Source of the DNA: Ceratodon purpureus
Taxonomy: Eukaryota; Streptophyta; Bryopsida; Pseudoditrichales; Ditrichaceae
Assembly: GCA_014871385.1 (NCBI GenBank)
Contig: CM026423.1
Location: 14,468,858 to 14,532,857 of the forward strand
DNA: 64,000 bases
Direction: 5' to 3'
The notes under the pieces were generated by a model. It ran no database searches. It was given only the letters and a program-made list of their open reading frames with translations, and was not told where the DNA came from. Every line of letters begins with the position of its first letter. Positions within the stretch are counted from its first letter, which is position 1. Below, in pieces: positions 44,958 through 56,587 of this stretch. The position numbers were made by a program, and so were the translations under genes.

Positions 44958-47368
44958 TTGGCGTTTATTTGATAGAGGATTTGATGTCGGTTGGGATTGG
45001 CTGACTTGTGGTAATGGTGGTATTGTATGTGGATCTTCATCTGAGCGAGAGCCTTGAACAAAGTTGGGAGATTTGGTTGGTTAGTGAGCAGCCTATCTGA
45101 TATTCGATGGACTTCCATATCTTGTGAAAATTTCTCACTTAGCTCTTGGTTTGGTATCTCATTACTTGATGGCTCCTTTATAACTGCAGGAAGTGATGTG
45201 TCTTCAAGTAGTTCATGCTCTGAAAAATTGGTGAACCTACTTTGGATTTGTTAAACACAACATCCCTACTAATTATAATTTTTCTTGTCACTCGGTTGTA
45301 GGTTCAATAAGCTTTGCTGTGAATGTCATAGCCAACAAGTATCCCTTTTTTTGTCTTGAAATGCACTTTGTTTCTCTTTGTTAAGAGAACATGCATGTAT
45401 GCTACTAACCCGTAGACTTGTAAGTGTGAGATATTCGGTTTTTGGCATATAGTAGGCTTCTTCAGAGGATTTTAGGTTTAGTGCTCGTGCAGTCCAGCAA
45501 TTGAGAATGTAAGAGGAAGCCCTAAGAACTCTTTCCTATAGCCTAGTTGGAATGTTGGATCCTAATATTACGCTTGAAGTCATTTCTAACAACGTTCGGA
45601 TCTTTCTTTTCCAAATTCCATTCCGTTGAAGGCTATAAGCTCTCACGTGCCGAAATAACATATGTTTTTTGCAGTAATCTATGAATGCTTGCGAGGTGTA
45701 TTCTCCACTTGTCTCGATCATAAACCTTTCTAATTTACTACTTGCTTGTGACTCTATTATTTCCGATTTGTTTGCTACAAAATCTAACAAGGTTTTTTGA
45801 TTTAATATAGGTCCCTTGTTCTCAAAATTACATCATTTCACTCTTCCTTCATTTCTGTTCCATGATGAAGTTGATAAATTATTAACAGAATCAATGTTGG
45901 TTTGTTTCACCATAATCTTGTATAAAAGCCATTTGTTACTTGTAAATTGTAAAAACATGTAACTACATAAGAGCCTTGCCATAGTTTGTGACCATCATAA
46001 AATCAACTTTGAAGCTTCAAGTAAGCATTTGCGACATTGATATATATCGGTATTAAATGATCCAATAATTAAACAACTTTATTGTATATGCAATTTAAGA
46101 TGTCTAAAAAACTTGATGTTGAGTAAAGAAGGATGGCTTAACAATTATTTTGTGCTCAAATTCCAAAAAGGATTTCCATGGTGGGGGTGTTAAGGATGTG
46201 AAGATATGCATCCAAGAATATTTCGTAAATTAATGGCAAACATGCATCTTTAAAAGAATGGAACCATATTATTGGTGTTATTATCAAGAATCAAATATAT
46301 AGAACTTCGATACGCCCAGCTTCTATAGATCATAGTTATAGCTTAGGTGATTCCTAAATTGCAAATATAAATATTTATTTCAATTAAAAGAAAACAACCA
46401 TATGTTTGTGGAACAAACCTCAACATAAGAGCTAGCATTTGAGGAATCAAATACATAGAACCTAAGATGCAATCTAAAGCAATTCATTATGTGTAGATTC
46501 ATGGTTGATTTTTTTTCAAAGAAATCAATATATGTTTCAATAAATATTTTGTGCGTATAAATTTACAGTTATTCCAACAAGATAGTCATTGTGATTGTAG
46601 AATCTATCTACTATATCACGTGGAGCGTTTAATAGAGAAACCACAGCCATTACAAATGAAGTCCATGAATTGATGCTCTAAGTCTTAAGTAGTGACCAAT
46701 CCGGCCACATTTGTTATGTAATGTTGTAGTGGATGAGAAGAACATGGAGAAGGCCATTCAATAAGGGAGAACCTAAGATAAAGGGATGTGAGCTTGGATG
46801 GCCCATTTGAGAGTGCGTCCATTTGGAGAGTGCGCTCAACGCTATCAAAGCTTGACAAGACTCCATTGGTTGCTTGCCTAGCGGCTTATGCCAATTGCAG
46901 CCTTCGTTTCAAAGCAATTAGACAGATTGATTTGGACGCCAGATAGGAATGAAATATGAGGTTGTATTGTACTAGAATATCAATATACCATTAGGCCTTT
47001 TAGGTTCTTCTTGAGGAGAATAACAAGAGAGCAATCGAACATCAACAATCTTCTACAACATAGGTCAATCATTTTATATGTATGGTGCTACTTGAAAGTG
47101 TGAGCACGTAGGTGATATCATAATGGTAGGCTTTTTGAGAGAGAATATGTATGAAGTAAAGAGTGCACATGGTGTATGTGATAAAGGTCTAGATGTTGAT
47201 ATTATTTTGGCACTTGAACTTTTGGAGTGACTAAAACTTTGAAGGGCCAAAACTTTGAAGGGCCATATCTCCTACATTTGGCGTCCGTTTGGAACGAAAT
47301 TTGTAGGATTAGATTTCAACTCAAGTCTAGAAAGCAACGAAAGCAAAAAAAAAAAGAGAGGGGATTGA

Positions 47369-47439
47369 TGCACCGGCCGGGAATCGAACCCGGGTCTGTA
47401 CCGTGGCAGGGTACTATTCTACCACTAGACCACCGGTGC
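47369..47439 (-). tRNA. tRNA-Gly(GCC), right-arm copy
   Basis: Identical inverted copy of the gene at 38982-39052, with the same T-run terminator on the minus strand. Confidence 0.95.
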
Positions 47440-47464
47440 ACGGGTATCACCCATGTAAGGGTAT

Positions 47465-47668
47465 CGCCGCTGCCGGGGATCGAACCCGGGTCACCCGCGT
47501 GACAGGCGGGAATACTTACCAAAAGTACCCACCGGGTTTAAAAAGCAAAAGGCCGAAGCCGAAAACACAGGGCCGAAGCCCGTCACGCCCCGGCGCGGAG
47601 CGCCGAGGCGCGGGGCCCCGGGCCTCGCGGCCCGAAGGCGGGAATACTTACCACTATACTACAACGAC
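47465..47668 (-). tRNA. tRNA-Asp(GTC) interrupted, right-arm copy
   Basis: Identical inverted copy of 38753-38956, with the same 115-bp hairpin insert and 17-bp direct repeats. The insertion therefore predates the inverted duplication or was copied between arms. Confidence 0.85.
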
Positions 47669-48949
47669 ATACCCGGAAATCCGGGTATCAACACTCCGCG
47701 GGCATGTACCCGCAGGGCGCCGGATCCCGAATCCTCGGAAGAAGATGCCACGATACCCACTCCAATGATCCCTCAACAGCAAAGCCGAGGCTGCGAACAA
47801 CGTCTTGGACACTGTCGCCCCAACATGACTCCCAAAATCTGAACCGATTGCAAAACATGAGCAGCTCGTACCTGCCCTGGCGACTACACAGCTCGGTCAC
47901 GCTCGCTATCGCTGCATCCAAGCAGTGAATTGTGCAAGGCACTAGCTCCGAGCTCACCCGGCAGGCACCTAGCTACGTCGGCTTTCACGTCTGTACGAGC
48001 GCGTTCAATGCTGCGCCCAACAGCCCGCTCCAACTGCAGCAATATCAATGCTCCACAGTCTGCACTCGCAGCTGGGGTACAGCCAAGAAGAATAGTAACC
48101 CATGGGCCATCTTTCCGATTCGGAAAAATGAACCCCGGTCGCACACTCGCAGGCTGGCGACGCCGCGGATCGGACACCACCACTCTTCGCAGCCCCCAAC
48201 CGCGGTTGTTCAATCCATTCCGATGCGAGTTCGCCACAACCACTGACATGACCGGCTCCTCACTATTCCATGCTACAGCTTCTGGATGGCGTCGGTAGAA
48301 CCATCTATGGACCAGCGAGGCCATCAGTCACCGCCAAGCACATCAAACCAAACGTGCATTTGGATCCATCCAGCCTGCGGTGCGTACGCACTTACTCCTC
48401 TTTGGATTGGTATGGGTGAGGGCCGCGCGAACGCGAGCCCCCGCTGCCACAAATTATGACGTGTATGCCTCCCGTGGGAAGATACTAGAGTCGCCCGGCC
48501 CGGAGTGCAATGGGGCAGGCTCCTCTAGGCCATCCACCTTCTGGATCATGGATCGACCCCGCCCAGGTAAGTGAGGAATGCATCGTGACCTCGGCTCTTT
48601 GAAGGCCGCCCTTCGACCAGGTCTGCCCAGCGATATGGGCTATCTCGCACCTCCCGTCCCGTCCCGTCACTCTGGCGCGGCACTATACCATTCGCAACGC
48701 AACCAAACCTGCCAATTGTGCAGCACGTGGACAATTAATTTGTGGATGGTGTGTCCGCACACTGGAGCGCAGCTGCACGCGCGATCGTTTAGTTTACTCA
48801 GGTGAATTGCACCTTCGGGCATTGGCGCTGTTGCTCAGCTCGTCTCGCAACCTCGAAATTAATTCTGTCGAGAGAGTAAAGATAAGGGCTCAATCTAGCA
48901 AGTGGTGTGCTGCCAGTCGGAACACATGTGACGTATTGGGCGATTTTAG

Positions 48950-49594
48950 GTGGCCGTCCCGGAGGTTTTGTTTACACGGGGAGGATACTTCTGGGTCGCA
49001 TTCCGTCCCAAGTACAACACTCTCCAGCCACTGCACAAACCCCTGCCCTGCAACACAATGCAAGCAAAACGTCACTCTCCAATACCACGGTCCATAATAG
49101 TATCCACAGTGATCGCGGAAGTCTCCAAAGATCTCCACTGTCTCACGACGAATAAGTCCGCTGCATTTATCCAACCTGAGTATGATTCACAAGGAGTTAA
49201 CTATGTTTCCCGGTATGACAAAGTGTATGGAATCAAGAAGTGGACGTGGTGACGATTTGAAAGTGCAAATTTGTGCCTATTCCAAGTGCTCACAAAGTGC
49301 AGTGGCAAGCTTAAAAAAACCATAGCCTTTGATTTTATTGCTGGTGGTGTGGTGCATGGACTGATCATCGTCCATGACATAGTTTCCATAAGTACAGTAA
49401 TGATATTATTCAAGGCTTGTGTCTCGGATCCTCGGAACTGGTCACACGCAGCTTTTCAAAATAAGCACATGTGCATGCACATCAACATTCCTGGAGGAGT
49501 TAAGTGCCAATGCTCCGAAGGCAAAGAATTGCTCAAAAGAATCTTGAGGTTTCCAGATTTTCACCTCCCAGATCTAGTCAATAGTTGTAACTAA
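48950..49594 (+). pseudogene. Truncated right-arm copy of the unrecognised frame
   Basis: Same sequence as 37471-36842. After HLPDLV the frame leaves the palindrome and meets a stop within a few codons (NSCN then stop), whereas the left copy continues. It supports the left arm as the original. Confidence 0.5.
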
Positions 49595-49634
49595 GCTTGG
49601 CTTTTGAAATCTTACAACTTCAGGCTGTGTTGAC

Positions 49635-49809
49635 AGATAAGCAGGCACAGCGAGTTAGATGTAGTTTGGAAACCTATTCCTCCGGATATTCCTCTTGTGT
49701 TCTGGTAACTTTTCAGCCCTGGCTTTGTCCGATGAATGTCTGTTCACTATTATTTTTGCAATGGATTCCCCTTTGCGTCAAAAAAAAAAGAAAGATAAGC
49801 AGGCACAGC
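49635..49809 (+). mobile_element. Short A-tailed retroposon with 17-bp target duplication
   Basis: AGATAAGCAGGCACAGC at 49635-49651 and again at 49793-49809 flanks a 141-bp insert ending in an A-rich tail (CGTCAAAAAAAAAAGAA). Long target duplication plus A tail is the mark of LINE-driven retroposition, so this is a SINE or 5'-truncated LINE end. It shares TTTTTGCAATGGA near its 3' end with 55434-55545. Confidence 0.85.
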
Positions 49810-49998
49810 CTCATTTAACTTGTCAATTACCTCAAGACATTCATCTGCAAAGACACACACTGGCAATCATTCAATATATCCACACAAGTTACGACACTTG
49901 CCGACCAGTAGATGTGAACAATCTCAAGGGTGGAAAGATTAAAGCTATGAGTCAAATCGACTTATAGTTCTCCTCATGAAACCCAGCTGCTTGACCTC

Positions 49999-50970
49999 AC
50001 ACTTGGCAAGGTTGTACTTTCTCATCACTCGATACATCAGGTGATCCTTTAAGAGTAGCTTTTCCAACTTCCACTGCTGAAGCATGATCGTCCCCACCTT
50101 GATAATCAACTTGAATATGATCGGTACTGTCTTGAAAGCTTGACATGTGATGAATCCCACTTCCAGGGGTTTGATTAGGGATTTGATCAACCACATCGCT
50201 GCCTAATCCACCCATACCAGAAGTACTAGGCTTCTGATCGAAATGGTATTGCTGCTCTTGGAAATTATGTCCTCGTCCTTGGCCTGGTTGGAAATGGGTC
50301 TCATTCAAAAGAGGGAGGCGACTGTTGGATGGAATGTTTTCATACGGATCCAAAAAGTGAATATTGCTTTGTGAAGAGCGCTCCATGAAGGGTGTCATTG
50401 CATTATTACTTTGCATTTGTGGATTGGTGCCTCCAAGTATAATCTCCTCCAGGGGCGGAGGTCCGGCATGTTCCTATTGAAATGAACTCGGACCATGGCC
50501 CTGCTGGACTGCCATGCCTGCTCCTGCAGTTAAATGTAAATAAATAATATGTTAAGTCTTCTCTCTGGTGGCATGCAGTGGCATCAGACTAAGTTCCCGA
50601 GTGTTGAAAGTTGGTAAAGACATAGTAAGGTGAATATTTGCAACTCTAGGTCCCCTATTACATCCTCTTGGGTTTTTAGACAAGATCAAATACCAGGATT
50701 GACCCGAAGTTGTTGGTGAGCAGGATGCTGTCCTGCACCTATGTGGTGAGCTTGGGGCTGTAAAGGCATACCCTGGTGAGACTTTGCATTATCTTGTGAA
50801 CTGTAGCAACTCACTCCAGGTCCTTGTGATTGTGATGGAAGAGAGTAAGAAGTTTGCTGCGATGCTAAAAGCTGGCCATACTGCCAATTCTGAATGGATT
50901 GGGCAGGCTGATTGGTTGGAAAATATGACCTTTGAGTTGCGCCCACCATGGTTTGATCAGGCACCAGATT
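49999..50970 (-). pseudogene. Gln-rich gene remnant, two exons
   Basis: Exon 1 runs from about 50970 to 50694 (QNWQYGQLLASQQTSYSLPS, SQGPGVSCYSSQDNAKSHQG, HPAHQQLRVNPG) with donor GTATTT. Exon 2, 50523-49999, follows acceptor AACTGCAG in phase (GAGMAVQQGHGPSSFQ ... FMERSSQSNIHFLDPYENI ... SSDEKVQPCQV, then stop). The composition (Gln, Pro, Ser, His) is that of the disordered tail of a transcription or RNA-binding protein; I do not recognise which. An in-frame TAG at 50474-50476 breaks exon 2 between Q and EHAGPPPLEE, and no upstream exons are evident. Confidence 0.55.
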
Positions 50971-50999
50971 TCCACCGAGGTGAAGAGATCAGGACCAGG

Positions 51000-52110
51000 A
51001 CCCTGCCTGCATTGCTCACCTCTACTGTCAATACATGGAATCAAATTTTTTCTTTTCTAATACTGAAGATTTTAAACGATGAAATTATTAGGTCCGATGG
51101 AAGAAAAAAAAAACAAAAAAACAAAAAAAAACTTCAAAAACTACCTAAAAAAATCATAAAATAGAAAATCCACCAAATAACAGGTTAATTAAAGATTAAT
51201 TAAAGAGAGATGAACCCACATGCTCCATAAAGGCCCACGGAAATGTAACTCTCGATGACTAACAAGTTCTTTAACTTTCCGAAGCTTGTCCTCTTCTCTT
51301 TTTGAATCGGAGCAGCAGTTTGATGTTTTTGAAAAAACAAGCACATTGACTTAGAGAGTATGGTCAAGACACCTAAAACCAATCATTTAAGAGATTATGC
51401 ATGCAATATGGAGCTGGATTGTTGCAAAGTAATTTTTCCTCCGCAGAGAAATAGGGTTCTTGAGGTTTGGAAATTTTTTCAAATTTTTTTATCGAGTGTG
51501 CAAATAACTGTGAATTTTTGAACCAAAAAGTGTTCAAAAACTAGAAACCAACCAGTAGGCTCACATGAAACCGACCACCATGACACCAAAACTTGATCAC
51601 TCTACTACCACCAAAATATTCCCATATGATTCCCTTTCTACCAATCATGCTTCATACTTTCTCCCAAGATTCTTCTAGATCTCCCAAGATTTTAAATCTG
51701 AAAACTTGTCGGAATTGGAGAAGTCTAGTGATCGGTTTTGGGGACCCGGTCGGCTATGGGTGTCTCGACCTTACTGCAAGTGAAGGAGAGAGAGAAAAAT
51801 AAAACTGATTGGAGTGCTGCGCAATGATGCACATAAGTTATGTAACTATTAACTCCTTGTTCATAACGATAATAACACTCACTTTCACTCCATTCACTCT
51901 GATTTTCTTTGAACAAAAAAAAATAAAAATAAAAAAAAGGCCAACTGCTGCAAAATGCTGAGATAGCTCTAGGTCGATGGGAATTGTTCATGTACTCAAA
52001 ATGGTTTCATTAGTTTTGAGATGTGGTGATATAATCCAAAGGTCCTCCGTACCTAGCGTAGCCCAGGGGTAGAATTGCTGTCTCGGTAGGATCAGACTCC
52101 GGCAACATTG
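51000..52110. other. Intergenic DNA upstream of the F-box gene
   Basis: No gene recognised. A-rich patches at 51108-51140 and 51915-51940 resemble retroposon tails but I find no flanking duplications. Confidence 0.4.
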
Positions 52111-52230
52111 GCCGATGAGGGGTTGATTGAAAAATCTCTGGTCGATTAGGGTTGGATTGGAAAGTCTTTGGTCGATTAGGGTTCGACCGAAGATTGTTTG
52201 GTCGATGAGGGTTTGATTGAAAGAAATCAA
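52111..52230 (+). repeat. 30-bp tandem repeat, four units, abutting the F-box start codon
   Basis: Units begin GCCGATGAGG, GTCGATTAGG, GTCGATTAGG and GTCGATGAGG at 52111, 52141, 52171 and 52201, each continuing GGTTNGA.NGAAA. Every unit holds an AGGGTT (telo-box-like) word. The last unit ends 2 bp before the ATG at 52233, so the array lies in the leader or core promoter. Confidence 0.9.
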
Positions 52231-52232
52231 TC

Positions 52233-53414
52233 ATGGCGGGAGAGCTTGACGCGGAGCTATGGAGCGGATTGCCGACGGAGTTGATGGAGTTGGTGCTGCA
52301 GCGGCTTCCGATCTCTAGCTTGTGCAAATTCAGAGCAGTGTGCAAGCATTGGAGCACATTGCCGACTGTGACTGCTGAGGATCCTTACTTTCTCTGCTTC
52401 CCTTTCAACTCCATTTCTTGTGAACTCTACAGCTTCATTTCTTGTAAACTCTACAGCTTCACCCGCAATCAATGGGAGGATCTGGACTTATCGTTCCTGG
52501 CCCCGCTTCTGGCGCAGCATTGTCCTGGCGAGACAATATCAGGCCACGTTATTAGACTGGATAATTCTTGTTCCGACGGAGGTCTGCTCTGTTTAAAGGG
52601 GGCAATCTGCGACGATCTTGGCTACGAGCAGACAAGATTTCTCCTGGTGTGCAACCCCTTGACACGAACTACCAAGTTTCTGCCCAGCCTTGATCCTGAC
52701 ACCACGGAAGACCTAATGTACCTAGTGCATTTCGGTCGTTCGGCAGACTACCTAATGCATCGTGATCCAGAATCTGGTGCGTATAAGATCTTTGCGGTTG
52801 TAGTGGAATTTCATGTTCAACTTCACTTCTACATGTATGATTCGAATTTAGGGTTGTGGGAGCAGATTTTGACCTTGAAGCGCGACGACGTTGGGAAGAA
52901 CTTGCGTTCGTGCTCTATCGTCTTCAATGGTGTTTATTACAATTGCGCTTGTGGAGGAGGTAAACGTGCATACGAGCTCTCTGCATACAACATGAAGGAG
53001 GGCAGGTGGGTAGTAGCTGGAGTGCAGATACCGGAGCTTGATTCAAGCATCACGAGCGTGTCGTTCCTGGTTCGCAACGACTGCTTGCTTCTACTTGCAA
53101 AGACGCGGTGGAATAGAACACGGGTTTACAGGATTCATGATGATTCAGAATTAGGATGGAAACTCTCAAGGCGTGATGGTGCAAAAGAGATAAACCTTCC
53201 AAAGGAGCTTGATTGGCACCAAGCTTTTGCATATCGAGACTTCATTCTTTTCCACAAAGAAGTACACAGAAATTATATGGTAGTCGACATTGCAGATCGA
53301 AAAAAAGCGGTGAAAACTAGAATTGTCCCGTTCTTCGGATTATTTCGAACAGGGTCCGGTCCGTTATGGCCCATCTACACGAGAGCCACTTTCAGCTTGC
53401 AAGCAACATTGTAG
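52233..53414 (+). CDS. F-box protein with kelch-like C-terminal region
   Basis: A 393-residue intronless gene. The F-box is at residues 8-46 (LWSGLPTELMELVLQRLP, LCKFRAVCKHWSTLP), the part that binds SKP1 in SCF ubiquitin ligases. The rest matches the pattern of plant F-box/kelch or F-box-associated proteins: LLVCNPLTRTTKFLPSLDP, an FYMYDSNLGLWEQ strand, FNGVYYNCACGG and YNMKEGRWV. The substrate is unknown. A short internal duplication is visible: CELYSF and CKLYSF separated by ISC, about residues 63-76. The ATG at 52233 directly follows a 30-bp tandem repeat. No defects; likely functional. Confidence 0.85.
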   Translation: MAGELDAELWSGLPTELMELVLQRLPISSLCKFRAVCKHWSTLPTVTAEDPYFLCFPFNSISCELYSFISCKLYSFTRNQWEDLDLSFLAPLLAQHCPGETISGHVIRLDNSCSDGGLLCLKGAICDDLGYEQTRFLLVCNPLTRTTKFLPSLDPDTTEDLMYLVHFGRSADYLMHRDPESGAYKIFAVVVEFHVQLHFYMYDSNLGLWEQILTLKRDDVGKNLRSCSIVFNGVYYNCACGGGKRAYELSAYNMKEGRWVVAGVQIPELDSSITSVSFLVRNDCLLLLAKTRWNRTRVYRIHDDSELGWKLSRRDGAKEINLPKELDWHQAFAYRDFILFHKEVHRNYMVVDIADRKKAVKTRIVPFFGLFRTGSGPLWPIYTRATFSLQATL

Positions 53415-54470
53415 CCAATTTGTGGCGTCAGCGGCTTCACAGCACTACGGTCAGTAGAAACCTTTATCATGCTTTTGCATTGTTTCGTATATTTGCTTAC
53501 GGTAATAGTGTCTAAAAGCGGATAGTAAAGTTCTCAATTATGGCTCATTATTAGTACGTGAAATCTAACAGTGCAAGGGGAAAGTACGTGAAAAAATAGA
53601 GCAAGTGGAATCATCACCTTTGGACTCTTCTACTATTAGTTACAAATTTTTGAAGTTGGACTTAAAAATGTTTCTAAAATGCTGTCCCAAAATGCTGCCC
53701 TTACTATCCACCCTTCTGTGCTGCATGACGGAACATATATTGCGCAAATTTAATTGGTCGTCGAGATTATGTTGAGAGGCTTTGAGGCCTTGTGGGTGGT
53801 ATTGCTTTGAGTTTGAGCTGCCTTGGCTGCTAGAGGTGCGTTCCAATTTGTTCACAGTGCACGATTCGTCAAAGTCGCTTAGTATATTTCAAATTTTAGT
53901 TCGTCGACAAATTATCCGCGTCGAAGGTCTGCGGTTTCTGGAAGTGACTTGATTTATACATTCGTGTTCGAGCTGATTGTCGTCTGTTCGACTTATTTGG
54001 GCAACGATGCATTTTTTTGTGTAACATGACAGTCTCGTCCAATATGGATCCTCGTGAGCTCAGACAGAAAAGGAAACAACTTATTACTCTTGAATCTGAA
54101 GCCCTTAAAAGCCAACGTCATTACAACGACCACCTTCTTTGTAAGCAAGCGGAGACACACAAATCTTAGTTGGATCAGCAAGGGTTTGAGCAAAGGGCAG
54201 AAATCCTGTTCATCAACCATCACAATGGAAACAAAAGTAGAATATTGCTTCACCACAGCGAAGAGTCCCCTCAATCGGGACCCATGTATAAACTGGGCCT
54301 AAGACATGCAATCCTTTCTACTTTCTACTACGTGATATGACCTGCTCCCAGAGTCCCAACAAAGTACAGATTCAAATATCCGTCACTCCGCAGAATATTA
54401 TATTACAAGCTGGCAATGTTCACTCTCCATATCACAAACTGGAATTAAAAGTCTTCGTGTTCCATGGTGA
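53415..54470. other. Intergenic DNA between F-box gene and the minus-strand exon cluster
   Basis: No gene recognised. Confidence 0.4.
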
Positions 54471-54474
54471 GGGT

Positions 54475-55895
54475 AGTTTACTTCTTTGGTGTTTTCTTTG
54501 GGTATGCCGTCTCGCAATGCCACCAGCTTCTCAACTACTTCCGGCTGCATTATTTTCAACAGCAAACATCAGCTCCAAAATCATGATTATAGGCATCTTC
54601 GCAGGTTAAGTCTGACAGCAAAACGTTTCAACAGGCAACTCGCATAAAAAATATCAGCACACGATCATAACGATGGGAGACCTCAGATGCAAATATGGAA
54701 TAGTACAAATAACATATTCCGTGTTATCTTACTGGGCAATCTGGGTGGTTTTGTAGAAGTTTTCGCGTATGCCTCAGTGAAGGCACCTACACTTTCTGCA
54801 GATGCGAGGTCCCGGAGCTCTGCTAGCGGTAGGATACGTTTATCCACTTTCTGCTTCGCAAAGATACAACCATTGACGAATAAGTGAAAAATAGTAAGTT
54901 ACATCTATCAGAACCTGTTGTAACAAGACTAACCAATGCTCACCCACTCATAAGTTCAATCAACTAGCAGACACCAGTACTCACAGCAGGCGTAATAATC
55001 TCCCGGAAGAACTCGCCAAGTACTTCTTCATCCACCTCCAATATTCTCTTCAACGTTTCGTCCTTGATGTGTCCTTTCTGGGTGACACCATAGTAAATTG
55101 TCTCAATTGGTCATGTAATGGAACTTTGTAGCTATGGCGTGCATTCCAAAGGGTGATCGTCAGATACCGGCCGCACAAGAATCTATTTTACACCACTTTG
55201 ACCATGAATTCGAATTGTAGAGATGATCCTCATTCCAAACCTGGGTAAGAAGGCAATCCACATACAGGACAATAGTCGTTTCAAGACATGCCTCAGCGAA
55301 TCTTTTATAAGATCTTTCTTCCACATACGTGGAAGAACAAAACAGGAGCTCGGAACTTTTCAGATGAGTCCTCAAAAACAGGTAAATGAATTCAAGCTTA
55401 AACTTCAAATCGAGAACTTGCTCCGATTAAATGCAAAGTTAGGGTAAGTCCCCCAGGCCACCTGTGGCTGGGCGGTTCTGGTTCTCTTTTTGCAATGGAA
55501 TTCTGTTTCATTTGTTTCAAAAAAAAAAAACAAAGTTAGGGTAAGGGTTGGTCCAAAGCTGATCTCACCTGCTCAGCATAATACGGAGTAAGAGCGTCCA
55601 CGACGCTGTTGCTAAGCTCCAATGCCTAGCATCGTGGCACTTGTAATTACTATTCACCTGCATAAACACGAACTTGGATCTAGGTGTCAGAGATCAAAGT
55701 CCCCAAGACAGTTTCTATGCAGAAACTTGAATCAGCAAATTTGGCAATCCTGCTTCATGCAATCAGGATTGCACAAGCGATCAGTGTCAGCAGGAGCTAT
55801 ACCATTATAGCACAGAAAGGCTCCGACCCAATATCAGCTGCCGGTTCTTCGAGTCTCTTCCGCTGTGCTGCCTGGAACTCGTTCATAATCTGCAG
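54475..55895 (-). CDS. Exon-like pieces of an unrecognised multi-exon gene
   Basis: Open segments with plausible splice borders follow each other on the minus strand: about 55891-55805 (IMNEFQAAQRKRLEEPAADI, GSEPFCAIM; donor GTATAG); 55611-55569 (NSVVDALTPYYAEQ; donor GTGAGA); 55077-54985 (KGHIKDETLKRILEVDEEVL, GEFFREIITPA; donor GTGAGT); 54850-54733 (KVDKRILPLAELRDLASAES, VGAFTEAYAKTS; donor GTAAGA); and about 54560-54475 (PEVVEKLVALRDGIPKENTK). The 55611 and 55077 pieces join in phase, and the acceptor of 54850 is also in phase. The joins to the first and last pieces do not fit cleanly, so the gene is either decayed or I have some borders wrong. Helical, acidic and Leu-rich; family not recognised. 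Confidence 0.45.
55434..55545 (+). mobile_element. Short A-tailed retroposon with 15-bp target duplication
   Basis: CAAAGTTAGGGTAAG at 55434-55448 and 55531-55545 flanks 82 bp ending in A12. It shares TTTTTGCAATGGA...TTC near the tail with the insert at 49652-49792, so the two are the same family, 5'-truncated to different lengths. Confidence 0.85.
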
Positions 55896-56249
55896 GAAAA
55901 TGATAAAACCTCAGGAAAAGTAACTGCGACGACTACTTCTAAGGACCTGAAACCCTGGCTTGCAGACCAGAACACAAGTAGATCATGAAAAATATATTTA
56001 AAAACAAAAGCTTGAAAGACTATCCTGAATAACAGCCAGAGCGATCATTCAATAAAGCATAATGTCAGTGCTATTTTCTTGCACGACTTGAACCATAATT
56101 CAAGCTTAAATTTCAGATTTGTAAAGTAAAAGAGCACTCCTCCAATACGGTGATTCGATCCTGAGACCTCGTTCGGATTTCCGATATCGCGGATTTCAAT
56201 TATCGGTCCTCCTGGTAGCCCCCAAGGCGAGATCCCAGGATCTGCTCTT

Positions 56250-56345
56250 GAGGTACCCGTTATGCTATCTATACAACTTGCCAGAGGAACCCTCCCGTTT
56301 CAATTTGAAAAGCTCAACCTCAGTTGGCGTCCTCTTCCTACCTTC
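56250..56345 (-). pseudogene. Possible plant transposase-type fragment
   Basis: Minus strand reads RKRTPTEVELFKLKREGSSG then KLYR and a stop. This resembles the conserved PTxVELFxxTH motif region of plant Ptta/En/Spm-type transposase-like proteins. It may instead be an upstream exon of the gene pieces at 54475-55895. Very short. Confidence 0.25.
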
Positions 56346-56587
56346 AAATCCCCACCTGAGTTAAATAAGAAAGTAACAAAAAAACCCCAACGTGTTTATG
56401 AGGAAGCACTAGTAGAAATCGACATCAAATACACAAAGGCTTTACACTAAAAAAAGATATAATTGGTGTTTACCTATTGCTCATTGTGTGAGATGATTGG
56501 CTTGAGACAGTTTTTGGTGTTCACCTCGCTGTTCACTCCACTGTACTCCGCATTTGCGATGTCATTTTGGATACGAGGGTGTAAGCA

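Larger units (their letters stand above)
42200..45810 (-). mobile_element. Ty1/copia retrotransposon fossil
   Basis: On the minus strand, in copia order from high to low coordinates: integrase core part (45536-45790), reverse transcriptase part (about 44090-44330) and RNase H part (42724-42951 and towards 42230). The order integrase, reverse transcriptase, RNase H identifies Ty1/copia. Its 5' part is missing because the palindrome arm begins at 45811. It is clearly broken, with many breaks, and carries two inserted CATTAGG MITEs (43336-44039 and 44612-44957). It looks old. No terminal repeats identified. Confidence 0.85.
45811..49579 (-). repeat. Right arm of the 3.77-kb palindrome
   Basis: Inverted, nearly identical copy of 36842-40610. 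The outer border falls inside the reading frame that continues only at the left, so this arm looks like the derived copy. Confidence 0.97.
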
